From Rhynchopus sp. YZ270_cl-10 (lineage: Eukaryota; Euglenozoa; Diplonemea; Diplonemida; Diplonemidae): a DNA stretch of 64,000 nucleotides. Shown one piece after another: positions 19,740 through 30,514 of the stretch. The position numbers were made by a program, and so were the translations under genes. Location of the stretch: contig OZ037847.1 of assembly GCA_964035575.1 (NCBI GenBank), forward strand, positions 1,262,001-1,326,000. Reading direction: 5' to 3'. Numbering within the stretch: position 1 is the first letter of the stretch; every line of letters starts with the position of its first letter. The notes under the pieces were generated by a model, which was not told where the DNA came from, did no database searches, and saw only the letters and a list, made by a program, of their open reading frames with translations.

Positions 19740-19780
19740 AGGTGGTTAAGCACAAAGCAGCTTAGATTCATCTTACAAAA
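19740..19780 (+). repeat. Hairpin repeat, class A
   Basis: AGGTGGTTAAGC, loop ACAAAG, CAGCTTAGATTCATCTTA, then CAAAATGC. Confidence 0.6.
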
Positions 19781-20149
19781 TGCCTTGTATTTTATGTGTG
19801 TCCTCAGTGGCTTCGCGTGTGGCCTTACTGCGTGGTTCTTGACACACGTTATGTGACACCACTGGGCAGCCGATGCCCACCCTTACCAATTCAAAAGCCT
19901 CTCCTCGTTCACCCTCCCCTGTCCCCCCTTTTTTTGATTTTGATTTTAAAGGAAAAAAAATTCTGCTTTCAATTGGTGGATGTGATCCAAAAAATATCCA
20001 TCCCAAAAACCTTTTTGTTGGCAGTTGTTAGCAAGTTGTTGAAAAAAAGAGGGAAAAAAAAAACGTGCCACCGGTATTCGATTGAAGCAATACAAAAGGA
20101 GGTGGCAAAATAGTATGGCAGCTGACCGTTTTCAGAATATCAAACGCAA

Positions 20150-20958
20150 CACGTATGGCAAATGATAATTTATTATGAGATCTCATAATAAATTATGAGA
20201 TCATTATTCGCCATTATGCGCGCTCATAATAATCGCATAATGCATAATAGCGCATAATAGCACATAATAGCGCATAATGATTATGCGCTATTATGTGCTC
20301 ATTATGTGCCCTACCCCAATGCCCCAAACCAGAAAATACCACCCTCAGATGTCCAAAAATCCATCTGCGCCCGGTTTTGAGCAGTTTTGAGCCTCAAGAA
20401 GCCCCGTATCTGCTTTTTTCAAAAATGTACATACAACTTGTACCTGCCCACCCCCCGTAGATGGTGATAGCAACTCACACATCCATCACGCCTCAGTGTG
20501 AGCCAGGGGCCAGAAAAGCCCCCAAAGCCACATATTTTCACCCCAGAACCTATCCCGAGGGGTACCCAGGCGGTTTCGGGGTGTTTAGAGGGACTTGGTG
20601 GAACTTAGAACCATGTTTCAAAAAGTGTCAAGCACCTGGTACCAAAGGTTTTCCCACCCAAGGTATCTTAAGCCGTCAAAAAACGTGAAGTAGGTAATAA
20701 ATCAAAGAAACCCCCCTGAAGTCAATAAAAACCACACCATAGGCCCATTTGTACCCCAAAAATCGAATTCCGCCCGGTTTTGGGCACTTTTGACCACTTC
20801 TGAGCGACTTTTTTTTGGGTGGGGGGGTGGGGGGTACGGCACATAATGAGCGCATAACGCCGCATAATTGGCGCATAATAGCGCATAATAGCGCATAATA
20901 TCACATGTATTATGAGATCTCATAATAGCGCATAATATATTATCATTTGCCATACGTG
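20150..20958. mobile_element. Non-autonomous inverted-repeat transposon rich in CATAAT units
   Basis: Left end CACGTATGGCAAATGATAAT and right end ATTATCATTTGCCATACGTG are inverted copies. ACGCAA flanks both sides (20144-20149, 20959-20964) as a 6-bp target duplication. Both subterminal zones contain tandem CGCATAATAG-type units and the palindrome ATTATGAGATCTCATAAT. No protein is encoded. The superfamily is unclear; the 6-bp duplication is shared with the element at 3636-4454. Confidence 0.8.
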
Positions 20959-22350
20959 ACGCAAGCAAAAAAAACAAAAAAAAAAAAAAAAAATGTACCG
21001 AAACAAACAAAACAAAACAACACAAACTCTAGAAAAATCTAGAACACCAAAATCTCACATCCCTCCCCTCTAAGTCTGCAAGGTGATTTTTTTTTCTCTT
21101 CCCTTTCGTTCTCCTAGCGCAAGCACCATCATATGACGGTTGGTACCCGCCGTGACAGACACAGTATTGAGGGGGGGGGTGGGTGATCCCCTGACAGTGA
21201 AGGCTGTCCGTGTTGGCAGCTCCGCTAATCCAAAAAAAGAAAAAAAAATCCAAAAAATAAAATAAAAATATAAAAAAGCACTTCGCGTTTGTTCGGTTTA
21301 TCAAACTATTATTTCTTCCGATGACCCAGTGCAATGTGGGTTGTGATGAAGCCATTTAGTACGTCTGCTAGCTCTTATGCGTGCATATGTGTGCGCCAAT
21401 ACCTTCATACCTACGTTCCTCATCATATATTTCCCCTATTCTTTTAAAAGCAAAAGTCAGCACAAATGGGGTACATTTTCAAGCAAAAAAAAGAGAGAAA
21501 AACAACCCGAAAGACTTAAAAGTGGTACCAAAAAAAAAAACAACAGCCAAGTTTTCAATACCGTTTTTTTTTTTTTTGTTAAGATGAGTGCAGAGGTATT
21601 TTCATCTTTTCAAGTTTTCTTTTAATTGTTATTCTTTTACTCCAAATTCTGTGCTCAACATCTGTTGGGTGGCACTGCGAATTTAAGCCGTTGTTGGGGA
21701 GGTTCGGACAAGCAACTGCCCCCCTTTTCTTTCAAACAAAAGTAAGCCCATCAATATGGGCTTTTGTGTGTGATTTGTTTTAGGTGGTGTATCCAAGTCT
21801 TCAAACAGGACTTCTCTTGCACGAGTGATTACTATGTGAAAAATAAATACTGTCAACGGAAAAAAAGTGGAAAAAAAACAAAAACAAAAACCCTGTTCCA
21901 TCTGCAATTGGATTGATAAAATTGAAAGAGAAAATGACCTGGGGTTTATTGTCTTCAAAAAACGAAATGACATTTTTTTTTTTTTTGTACTAAAATACAC
22001 TGCCTGCAGGCTGTTGTATGTCAAGTCAATTTTTTTTTCTTCGAATGTATGGTCAAATTCGTCCCCCAGGAATCCTATTTTTCCAACCCTTTTTTTTTTG
22101 TTGAAAACCAATTCCAGGCTGTTACTACAAACTTTGTTTACACTTTTTTTTCTTCTTCTTCCTTGGGGGGATTTTCCCCCCTATTCCTCCCAAGCACCCA
22201 TTCGATCTGTCTGTTTTTCTTTATTTTTTTTTTTCCTTCCAAAAAAAACTAGTCTTGCTTTGAACCTTATTCTGGCAGGGGGTTGCGATACTTTGAGAAT
22301 GCACAGGAAGGTGGAAGGGGGTCGTTCTGGTTACATTGTTGTGATGGCAA

Positions 22351-22391
22351 ATGCGAGGGGGTGTGACTTAGGTTCATCTTACCAACTTTTC
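22351..22391 (+). repeat. Hairpin repeat, class A (3' half)
   Basis: GTGTGACTTAGGTTCATCTT, then ACCAACTTTTC. The left stem is weak. Confidence 0.45.
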
Positions 22392-22423
22392 TTGGGGTAG
22401 ACATGAATCTGTCAAATGGAATT

Positions 22424-22475
22424 TGCCAATATTCCATGTAACAATGTTTCAAGTAATATTGTTACATGGATTGGA
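22424..22475. repeat. Hairpin with 12-bp core stem
   Basis: CCATGTAACAAT and ATTGTTACATGG pair across GTTTCAAGTAAT; CCAAT and ATTGG extend the stem with a bulge. Confidence 0.6.
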
Positions 22476-22839
22476 AAAATAGGCCTTCCCTTACATTTAG
22501 CGGAAGGAGGAAAATTCACTGTTCTCCTCTGGCCCTCATGTGACCTTGTTGTCCTCCCCCCCCCCCCACTTCCCTGTGTATCTGAAAGTAACGCGATTTT
22601 AGCTGCCAGATAATGGACATCCACTCCCGTTTACCCCCTCCCCGTTTCCTGCATCCAACTTTGGTTGCAAAAAACAAAAATTCTCCATAGTTTAGACTCC
22701 CGATATTAAAAAAGGGGGGGAAGAGAGAGAGGGGCGCACTAGGGTGTCTTTTTGTTTTTATTTATTTTTTAAAAACACGCAAAAAAGTTTTAAAACGCGA
22801 GCTTTTTTTGGTGTTGTTACCGTTCAAAAAAGGGGGTGA

Positions 22840-23640
22840 GACAAATATGCATCCAAAAATATATGAAAAAAACATTAAAAAAAAAATAGAAAAAAAAAAA
22901 CATACAAAAAAAAGAAAAAAAAACAACAAAAAAAAGCAAATGAGATTCGAATCTTGAAAAAATGTGTCCGAGAAGGCGGATACGTTAGGCGAGACTTCGA
23001 ATTCAAAAAAAAAAATTCAAAAAAAACAACAAAAAATACAAAAATGCAAAAAAAAAATTCAAAAAAAATTCAAAAAAAAAAAAAAAAGAAAAACAACAAC
23101 AAAAAAAAAAGCAACAAAAACTTCAAAAGAATTCCTCAAAACTCCCTTCCATTTCCCCCTTCTGCTTATTGGAGAAGACCAGTCATCTCACTGAACTGAA
23201 GATTATGGACCACACAAGGTAAATAAATTTGCAGTGGCATATTCTGCTGTTCATGTTTAGAGAGGCAAACATTTCTGCTCTAAGTTTTTAAAACACAAAA
23301 AGTCAAAAAAAAAATCTTAAAAAAATCAAAAAAAAAAAATCAAAAAAAATAGCCTAAATTGTGCTTCTCTTTGGCGATATACACTTTTGTATACATCCGA
23401 AGAAAGAATGCGACAGGAGGCAATAAAAAGAAATTAAAAAAATCCAAAAAAAATCCAAAAAAAAATCCAAAAACACACAAACATAAAAAAAACAACAAAA
23501 ACAGAAACCTTTAAAAACCGAGTGCGTCCGGGGCAGTGTAGCCAATGTGGTTCGCTACAACTCACTGCCTGAGGGATGTGTTCGAACAAAAACAATAAAA
23601 AAAGATCCAAAAAAAAAAAAAGCTAAGAAAAAATCCTGTT
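22840..23640. repeat. A-rich low-complexity region
   Basis: Runs of A broken by TTC, ATC and CAAC. Open frames over it are lysine/asparagine runs and not genes. It is an exception in a region where the + strand is otherwise T-rich. Confidence 0.7.
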
Positions 23641-24005
23641 GAACACAAAAAAAAATCCAAACATTTTTCTAATGTTTATTCTGCTTTATTTTTTTATAAA
23701 AAATCTTCGTATTTTTCAAAAGAACAAAGCGTTCTCTTCTTCTACTTCTTTTTTTTCTTTTCTTCTTCTCCTTTTATATGTTTTCTTTTATGTTTTGAAA
23801 TGTCGTATTTTTCTCTTAATCCCTTCATGCATTTTTTTTGTAAATACGATATTGCCCAAAAACCAAAGAGAAAGCTTCCAAAATGATAAGATTTTTTTTT
23901 TACTTACCTTTTTTACTCGATTTTTGTCGTTCCACTCCACTTTGGATGGGGTTGACTTGTCCCCCCCCCCCTTCCTTTTAAATCCAATCAAACTTTGTTG
24001 ATATA

Positions 24006-24059
24006 GTGCCTGCGTCCGCCGGTGTACGGTGAGGCGTTTGCACTGTCAACTTCTCTTTT
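24006..24059 (+). repeat. Hairpin repeat, class C
   Basis: GTGCCTGCGTCCGCCGGTGT, ACGGTGAGGCGTTTGCAC, then TGTCAACTTCTC. Confidence 0.7.
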
Positions 24060-24209
24060 GTTGCTGTGCAAAACCCTGAACGTTCTTCTGACTGACTGCA
24101 GGTTCCGTTGTCGCAGTTTATAAAAAAAAAAACACCTTCACCCCGGTCAGTGTAGACCAGTTTAGTTGAACTTTAGCTGTCTGCAACTTATTTTGTCGAC
24201 CTTTTTTTT

Positions 24210-24265
24210 AAGGTGGCTAAGCACGAGAGGCTTAGAGCAGGCGTAGAGCCATCTTATAATTTTTC
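24210..24265 (+). repeat. Hairpin repeat, class A with insert
   Basis: AAGGTGGCTAAGC, loop ACGAGAG, GCTTAGAGC, an extra AGGCGTAGAG, then CCATCTTATAATTTTTC. Confidence 0.6.
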
Positions 24266-24646
24266 TTTTTTTTGTGAACAACTGATACCGTAGAGTCACT
24301 ACCTGTGTGATTTTCCATACTGATGCGACTGTACGATATCGAGCTTTTTTTTGAACTTGAAATTTCTAATGCGAATGGACTTTAAACGGGTGAGCAGGAA
24401 AGAGGACACAATGCCCCGCATCATTTATTTGCCAAAAGAATTGATGTTCAGCGCGTTTTTTTTCTTCTTCTTGCAGTTTAACGCCAGGCCAAAGGGAATG
24501 AGGAAGTATTGGTAGCAGGAAATAGAATCGACAAAAGGTGCCTACAAATTGAACAGCGAAAAAAAACACAGCAAGTTTTGCAGAGCGATAAGCGAAAGAA
24601 ATGTTTCTTTTTCTTTTCATATCCTAAAATCAGATTCTATTTTTAT

Positions 24647-24680
24647 TGCATCCGCCCGTAGTGAGGCTTTTTGCACTTCC
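24647..24680 (+). repeat. Hairpin repeat, class C (degenerate)
   Basis: TGCATCCGCCCGTAGTGAGG then CTTTTTGCACTTC. Confidence 0.45.
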
Positions 24681-24712
24681 TTTTTTTAGATAGAGAAGAA
24701 GAAAATTGGTTG

Positions 24713-24766
24713 TATTAGTGGAGCACACTCTAGGGGTGGCTACACTAATAAAACCAAGTTTTCAAG
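24713..24766 (+). repeat. Hairpin repeat, class D
   Basis: ATTAGTGGAGCACAC and GTGGCTACACTAAT pair; then AAAACCAAGTTTTCAAG. Confidence 0.65.
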
Positions 24767-25039
24767 AAGAAAAAAAAACACTTGATGTGTGCTGTCTGTG
24801 TAGTCCCCTCAAAACAAGAACAGGGAAACTGTCCCCCACTGCCTTGAGCGGTGTGGAACCCCGCCACGTAGAACAACAAGTAAGCGTGGTATGAGGCAGT
24901 ATCAGGGTCATGTGCCAGCACCCGCGGCAGCACTAAACCCGCCTACAATGTAGGTAATCGTAACACTTCCCTCTTGGTTAGACATTGGCGTAGCTCCAAC
25001 ACCCTCTGATCTCGTTGTATTCATGTGAAAAAAAATATA

Positions 25040-25075
25040 TATAGTGGAGTGCATCCACTAATACAACCAAGTTTT
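25040..25075 (+). repeat. Hairpin repeat, class D (short)
   Basis: TAGTGGA, loop GTGCA, TCCACTA, then ATACAACCAAGTTTTC. The stem is perfect with a different inner sequence. Confidence 0.65.
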
Positions 25076-25239
25076 CAAAAAAAATAAACTTTTGCTATTC
25101 CCCCTCTGTAGTTCAGTATGTGCCAGACGATACTGCGCCTGAGAGAGATATTTTAAGAATAAAGTGAAATAGGAGGCGCCATATAAAAACAAAAGGGGTA
25201 GCAAATGACGCTATACCAACAGTATTCTTTTTTTATTAT

Positions 25240-25277
25240 CGGTGAGGCGTTTTCACTTTCACTTTCAACTTCTCTTT
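25240..25277 (+). repeat. Hairpin repeat, class C (3' half)
   Basis: CGGTGAGGCGTTTTCACTTT, then TTTCAACTTCTCTTT. Confidence 0.5.
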
Positions 25278-25620
25278 AAAAATGTGGATCCTCTGAGTAC
25301 ATTTCACCATTTTTTTTTTTTTTTCTGCGCATCAAACTGGTGCATGCAGCAAAAAAAAAACGAAAAGAAAAAAATAAACATGGATTTGCGGTCGATTTGC
25401 GGTCGCCCGGTCGATGGAGGAATGAGGGTATGATGTCTGTAGCTCTCTGTTAGCCCCTCTTTTTGGGGGCACCATTTGAGTGTTTCAACAAACATTAGTC
25501 CAACAATTTATCACAAAAAAAATACACATACATACAGAACAAAACCCGCAGTATAGTATCCCTAGAGTGTTCCTTCTATGCCAGGAGACCATTCTATTTA
25601 CCCCTATGATACCCTTACGG

Positions 25621-25650
25621 ATATGTGCAGTGAGGCACATTCATTTAAGG
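25621..25650 (+). repeat. Hairpin repeat, class B (degenerate)
   Basis: ATATGTGCAGTGAGGCACAT then TCATTTAAGG. Confidence 0.4.
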
Positions 25651-25936
25651 GAATCTCCCCCTCTCCCCCTACTTTCAGAGCCTTTCTTGAATGTGCTTCG
25701 CAACACCTGGTCCTACAAGAAGTGTTGCGATCCACTGGGTCAGGCTGAACCACGTTCTTTTTTTTTGTCATCTTTGTTCTTCTAGCCACACCCCTTTTCC
25801 CCCTCAGATCTTACAAAGTACGTAATATCTAACATAACCAGATCAGAAGTGACCCCATTTTAGATGACAAAGCATAGGCTAAGACATCTTTACCAACCTC
25901 TGTCTTCTATCGTTCACAGTGTATGCAATTCGGATT

Positions 25937-25975
25937 GACTAAGTACAGTGATGCTTAGGTTCATCTTATAAACCT
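25937..25975 (+). repeat. Hairpin repeat, class A
   Basis: GACTAAGTACAGTGATGCTT then AGGTTCATCTTATAAACC. Confidence 0.55.
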
Positions 25976-26184
25976 TTTTTTTGTCTCGTGTGTGTTTAGC
26001 ACGCAAAAAAAAAAAAAAGCAAAGGCTAATTGTGAAGATAAAGGAGCAGTGAGCGTTTCCATCATGTCCTCTGGCATATGGGTTTGCTCAAAAGGCCTGC
26101 ATATTCATATGTGATGGCAAAAAAAGGGTGTAGGGGGGTTATGTCATCATGGTGACTTAGAATTTGAAGATCTATTTTATTTGG

Positions 26185-26216
26185 AAGGTGACCAAAGCAA
26201 AGCGCAGTTCATCTTT
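26185..26216 (+). repeat. Hairpin repeat, class A (short)
   Basis: AAGGTGACCAAAGCAAAGCG then CAGTTCATCTTT. Confidence 0.45.
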
Positions 26217-27422
26217 TTTTATCTTTCAATTTTTGTTTGTTTTTTTTTTATTTTTATTTTGAGAAACCAACAAGCTCCCCCCGTCCGGAGCACTACTTGT
26301 TTTAGCAGAAAATCATTCATTTCAAAAAATTGTTTACAATGATTTTGCTTTGGTAGTAGCTTGACGGATGGGGGGGTGCTTGGGGGGAAAAAGTAACATT
26401 TTTTTTTTAGTGAAGGGGCAAGCCTGCACCAACACAACAAAAAACCAAGCTTTCAGAAAAACAACAAGACAGTGGATCTATTTTGGATGCCATTTCCGCA
26501 CCAAACAAGCTTCTAAGAAAAACTAGGGAACGAAGGTGTGTCCACCATTCATTTTTGGGCTCTCTTTACTTTCCAAAACAACAAAACAAACAAAAAACTT
26601 GAAGTACTTTTCCATCACACACCTTGGATACACAGTGCCAGGTGTGATATCTTGGTGAGACACGTGCTCTCTTGCGACTGGGCCCCGAGAGATCGTCCAC
26701 ACATTTTTTTTTATTATTTTTACAACAACCATTTTATGGAAAGGGTAGTGATCGTACACAGGTGCATGCTATCATATTTCCATTATTTGCTACATTTTTT
26801 TTAAACTGGAAACCAGAGTTTCCCTTCATCTTTTGCCACACTCTCAGGGTTGGGGGTATGCCGTCTGTAAAGCATCCTTACCCACAAAGTGGCGTTGGAC
26901 AATACCCCTGTGCAGGTAGTTGTCATGGATTTGTATGCTCCAAAAAAAAACAAAAAGTCCCCCTTTTTTTTTGGGTGACAGAGTGCAGATCCCACTTTGG
27001 TGGGTGATGCAGAAAAGGAAAAAAAGAAGAAAAAAAAACAAAAACAAAAAAAAAAAAAACACACACACACACTCGCGGGCAACCTATGTGAATAAACTTT
27101 TTTTCAGCAAAGCCAACAAAACCAGGTTTGTTTCCCATAGAGCATGAATGTAGAACAAACATTGTGCATTGTCCGAAGGAGTTCCCTACCCACCAATACC
27201 TCTCCCCCCCTCCCCTTTCCGTAAAAGTATTTTTTTTTCTCCCCCGGAAGAATGAAAAATGTGTGTGTAAACATACGTTTTTTTTCTCCTTACTTTCAGG
27301 TGGCCTGTATCATTTTTTTTTTCTTTTTGGCCACTATCTATTTTTATGGTTCTCTATTTGGACGGTGTCTCCTCCAGTCAGAATTTGTTCTAAAAACCCA
27401 ACAGAGCGTTCTTGTTTTTGTT

Positions 27423-27470
27423 AAGGTGACTAAGCACGAAGAGGCTTAGGATTCACCTTTTAAACTTTTC
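27423..27470 (+). repeat. Hairpin repeat, class A with G-C outer stem
   Basis: AAGGTGACTAAGC, loop ACGAAGAG, GCTTAGGATTCACCTT, then TTAAACTTTTC. TCACCTT pairs fully with AAGGTGA, where other copies have TCATCTT. Confidence 0.7.
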
Positions 27471-27529
27471 TTTGTTTTTTTTCCCCTCCTTTCATACTCT
27501 CCCTATCACCGGTAAGTTTTTCGAAACTC

Positions 27530-27565
<36 letters not shown>

Positions 27566-27850
27566 GTGAAAACACAGCCTCTCCCCCTCCTTGGTGCTGG
27601 TGCTACTTTTGCAAAATAAAAAAAATAAAAAAAAATGTCCAAGATGCTGTGCACATTGAGCATATTCGTCTTAAACAACAAAAAAAACACCCCGCAGTGT
27701 TTGCTGTACGAATACCAATGCGTAGGCGAACAATACTTTTGTGGGAGAAACTCTCTTTGCCTTTTTTTTTTTCCCGTTCTTTTTTTTATTCACGCGCTTG
27801 ACTCCCAAAAGTGTCAGCACGTTATCAAAAACTCCACCCTTTTTTATGTG

Positions 27851-27886
27851 AGGTGACCAAGCACGAGAGGCTTAGGGTCATCTTAT
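27851..27886 (+). repeat. Hairpin repeat, class A
   Basis: AGGTGACCAAGC, loop ACGAGAG, GCTTAGGGTCATCTTA. GACC/GGGTC replaces GACT/AGGTT of other copies. Confidence 0.65.
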
Positions 27887-28132
27887 ATTTTTTTTCTCTT
27901 TTTTTTTGTCCTGGCAGATCCCGCAGCTATAAGAGAATTCTCTGACCACCCTCAAAAAGGAATTGGTGATAGTTTGTACGTAGCGCCCCCCCCAGCCATT
28001 TTGTTGGCTAGGGTTGCGGGAGAGCTGTTGGTGTGTGTGTGTTGTGTGTGTACGTGTGTTCTTTGCATATCACCCCATTCCCTGCTGTTCTTGAGCTTCT
28101 TTTCTTTGCCACATTTCCCCTCTTTTTTTTCC

Positions 28133-28172
28133 AAGGTGATCAAGCGAGAAGCTTAAGATCATCTCATCAATC
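28133..28172 (+). repeat. Hairpin repeat, class A
   Basis: AAGGTGATCAAGC, loop GAGAA, GCTTAAGATCATCTCATC. GATC..GATC keeps the stem with changed bases on both sides. Confidence 0.65.
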
Positions 28173-28214
28173 CTTTTTTTTTTGGGGGTGACTGTGTACC
28201 TGCGTACTGACGTC

Positions 28215-28260
28215 TATACCTTCTGTAGCACAAAAGGCTTCGACCACCATATAGAGTACA
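28215..28260 (+). repeat. Two-copy dispersed repeat, class F
   Basis: TTCTGTAGCACAAAAGGCTT, CGACCACC, GAGTACAAATC; closely similar to 62974-63020. Confidence 0.5.
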
Positions 28261-28354
28261 AATCCAAGGTCCCCCGGGTCCGCGATTTGTCGACGCAGTA
28301 TAAAAAAAAAATTCAACATTTATGGTATTTCCCTGCAGGAGTGACACCCCGCAC

Positions 28355-28996
28355 CAGGCCCTCAGGGTGGTACTTTTTGCTGGTCAGCGGACCAGCAACC
28401 CTAGGTATTGCTGGTCCGGGTCTAAAAAAAAAAAATAACAATAGATTTTTTTTGAGATTTTTTTTTGAGAATCCCACCAGAACAGTCGGGTGTGTCACAG
28501 ATGCAGAGACCCTGGGGGCTCAAGGGTACACCGTGGGAGACCAGAACGCGACTCAATTGGTCAAACGCCGAAGGAAAAGGAAGCATGCAGCATGGCGAAA
28601 TAAAAAAAGTAGCGTACCGTGCGCCTGCGGCGCAATCTTGCCAACCCACCTTCCTATGACATAGTTTGACAGTTAAAATGTGCCATTTTAAGGGAATTTT
28701 TTTGAAATGTTGCGTACCGTGGCTTCGCCTGGAACCTTTGGGTGCCATGACCGCCGCTTCTTTTATAGATGTACTGAGGTTACTGATACGAAGGCTGACA
28801 CCCACTATGGCTTGTGGTTCACCCTCCCCACCCGCCTTTCACGATTTTGTGCATCAGAGGGGAGAAAGCGCGTCACCTCCCTGCAGTGGCAGGTTTTTTT
28901 ACCACTGTGTGCTTTTCACCTGTTTTTTGCATTGACCAGCAAACCGGGTTTGGACCAGCAGTTGGCGGCTACCCCCCCGACCACCCTAAGGCCCTG
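28355..28996. mobile_element. Non-autonomous hAT-like DNA transposon
   Basis: Ends CAGGCCCTCAGGGTGGT and ACCACCCTAAGGCCCTG are inverted copies. CCCCGCAC flanks both sides exactly (28347-28354, 28997-29004), an 8-bp target duplication as hAT elements make. GCTGGTC/GACCAGC motifs are repeated near both ends, as transposase-binding repeats of hAT elements often are. No transposase in the 642 bp. It carries the module also found inside the element at 3636-4454. Confidence 0.85.
28541..28790 (+). repeat. Dispersed module shared with the element at 3.6 kb
   Basis: CCAGAACGCGACTCAATTGG through TGTACTGAGG; includes GCGCCTGCGGCGC and GTGGCTTCGCC mini-hairpins. Same strand and order as 3830-4185, with one internal block fewer. 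Confidence 0.75.
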
Positions 28997-29340
28997 CCCC
29001 GCACAAAAAAAAAAAAAAAAAATGTTCAAGAACCCCTTTTTTTTTTGGTGACGAGAGAAGATGACCAGGGTCCTAGCTTGGTTTTGGAAAAAAATGCCAA
29101 ATCTGGGTCAGAATTTTTTTTTTGGGTCAGCAGAGGTTTTGGGCCTTGGGGGGCTTGTCTTGGCTTTTTTGGGTTTTCCGAGCTCTACCCTCACTGTGGT
29201 GGGGTCATTTCAGAAAAATGGACAAGTTCTTGACTGATACAAATTTTGGCCACTACGACTAGTGAGTTGCTCACAACGTTAAGTGGAACGCTACTTTTAC
29301 CATAAAAATCACTCCCCGTTCATAGATCACCCAACACAAA

Positions 29341-29510
29341 ATATATAAAATGGCGCCGCAGGCGAAAAAAATTAGGGTACGGTGTAAAAATGTAGCTTTT
29401 TACACCACAGAGTCACTCTACGAACCCTTTTTTGCGGAGCAAAAAAGGAAAAAATGGCGCCGCAGGCAAAAAAAATTGGGTCCAGCCCTGGACGGTGCCG
29501 GATTTTTTTG
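29341..29510 (-). repeat. Dispersed repeat with mini-hairpins, copy 2
   Basis: Inverted copy of 13270-13440, from GGCGCCGCAGGCG through TTTTTTGCGGAGCAAAAAAGG-type sequence to CCCAGGG-like flank. Most differences are in A/T run length. Confidence 0.75.
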
Positions 29511-29683
29511 TCAATATTTTTTTTCTTACCCCAGAAAAGGTGGTGGGCCCCCCCAAAGAGGGGAAAAAATCAGAATTTCCCAATTCCAAATTAATTAATT
29601 CCCTTTTTTTTTTTTTTTCGTGGGTCGCGACCCAGGCACTTGGGTCAGCTTGACCCACTGACCCAGGCAAGCTAGGACTCTGA

Positions 29684-29708
29684 AGATGACTCATGTTACC
29701 AACTTTTC
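29684..29708 (+). repeat. Hairpin-like repeat remnant, class A
   Basis: GATGACTCATGTTACCAACTTTTC keeps the 3' box but only a short stem. Confidence 0.35.
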
Positions 29709-29841
29709 TTTGGTGCGAGAGTGACCAAAGCCCCAACCGGCTTCGAATCTATCTTGCCATGTATTTTTTTTTTCCCTCTATATTTTGCGGCGAGGTTGAC
29801 GTTTTTGGTGGGCTGGTCACTGTACGCTTTTTTAAAAAAGT

Positions 29842-29885
29842 ATAGTGGAGCACTCTCGGGTGGCTACACTAATACAAGTTTTCAA
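29842..29885 (+). repeat. Hairpin repeat, class D
   Basis: TAGTGGAGCACTCTCGGG, TGGCTACACTA, then ATACAAGTTTTC. Confidence 0.65.
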
Positions 29886-29896
29886 AAAAAAAAATA

Positions 29897-29942
29897 ATGA
29901 CTCAGTGTAACGAGAGAGGCTGAACTCATTTTCACCAACTTT
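29897..29942 (+). repeat. Hairpin repeat, class A variant
   Basis: ATGACTCAG, loop with AACGAGAGAGG, CTGAACTCAT, then TTTCACCAACTTTT. Confidence 0.55.
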
Positions 29943-30396
29943 TTTGTTCTTTTCTTTGTTACCTTTCACTTCGAAGCGTTTTTCAGTGACCACATTCTTT
30001 GCGTGAAATCCCGCAAAAGAGATCCCCCCCTTCCAAAACCAACCTCCTTCCCCTGTTTGCGGACAACAAGGCTTTTTATTCTGAAAACCCCGAGGAAAAG
30101 CAGATCTAGAACAATAGGCACTAAAAGACTTGGCCCCGCTTCTTTTTTGTTTCATTTCATTTTATTTTATTTTTTGGCTTGTTTCAAAAAAGGGAGAAGA
30201 GAAAGAAGTCTCGCGAAAATACAAAAAGGACGTCTTTTTCATACATCATAATAACCCTCCTTTTCGTTATACACAGGGTTCCGTCTGACAAAATCCTGTT
30301 TTTTTTTTTTTTTTTTTTTTTTTTAAGCCCTCCTTTTTGCACTCTATACCAGCATCGTTGACGTCACTGTCCAAATCCACATTTTTTTAAAAAAAA

Positions 30397-30431
30397 AGGT
30401 GACGCAGGAGGGTTAGTTAGGTTTCACCTTT
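30397..30431 (+). repeat. Hairpin repeat, class A variant
   Basis: AGGTGACGCAGGAGGGTTAG then TTAGGTTTCACCTTTA; AGGTGA/TCACCT pairs fully. Confidence 0.5.
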
Positions 30432-30464
30432 ATATTTTTTCTTCATTCTTTTTTTTTTGAATGG

Positions 30465-30514
30465 GTTGTTTCATATACCTTCTTTTCGTCAGAAAAGAAT
30501 GTATATGAAACAAC
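30465..30514. repeat. 50-base hairpin with 23-bp stem
   Basis: GTTGTTTCATATAC plus CTTCTTTTC pairs with GAAAAGAAT plus GTATATGAAACAAC with one mismatch; the loop is GTCA. The arm length is like a small-RNA precursor, but a foldback repeat is as likely. Confidence 0.7.

Larger units (their letters stand above)
17168..20149. other. Noncoding spacer
   Basis: Includes the 3' region of the preceding gene, an A-rich tract at 17405-17515, T runs, and the hairpins listed. No gene supported. Confidence 0.55.
20959..28354. other. Long noncoding spacer with many hairpin repeats
   Basis: No gene is supported over 7.4 kb. It is T- and A-run rich and carries the hairpin repeats listed below at irregular spacing. 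At 24780-24960 a more balanced segment encodes no recognisable protein. Confidence 0.55.

Noticed and set aside
22954-23199. Lysine/asparagine-rich open frames
   Set aside because: Product of A-rich low complexity.
24706-24960. Possible gene fragment with balanced composition
   Set aside because: No frame gives a recognisable or long product; left as spacer.
28182-28664. 160-codon open frame at the hAT-like element
   Set aside because: It crosses the element boundary, the target duplication and GC mini-hairpins, and has no domain.
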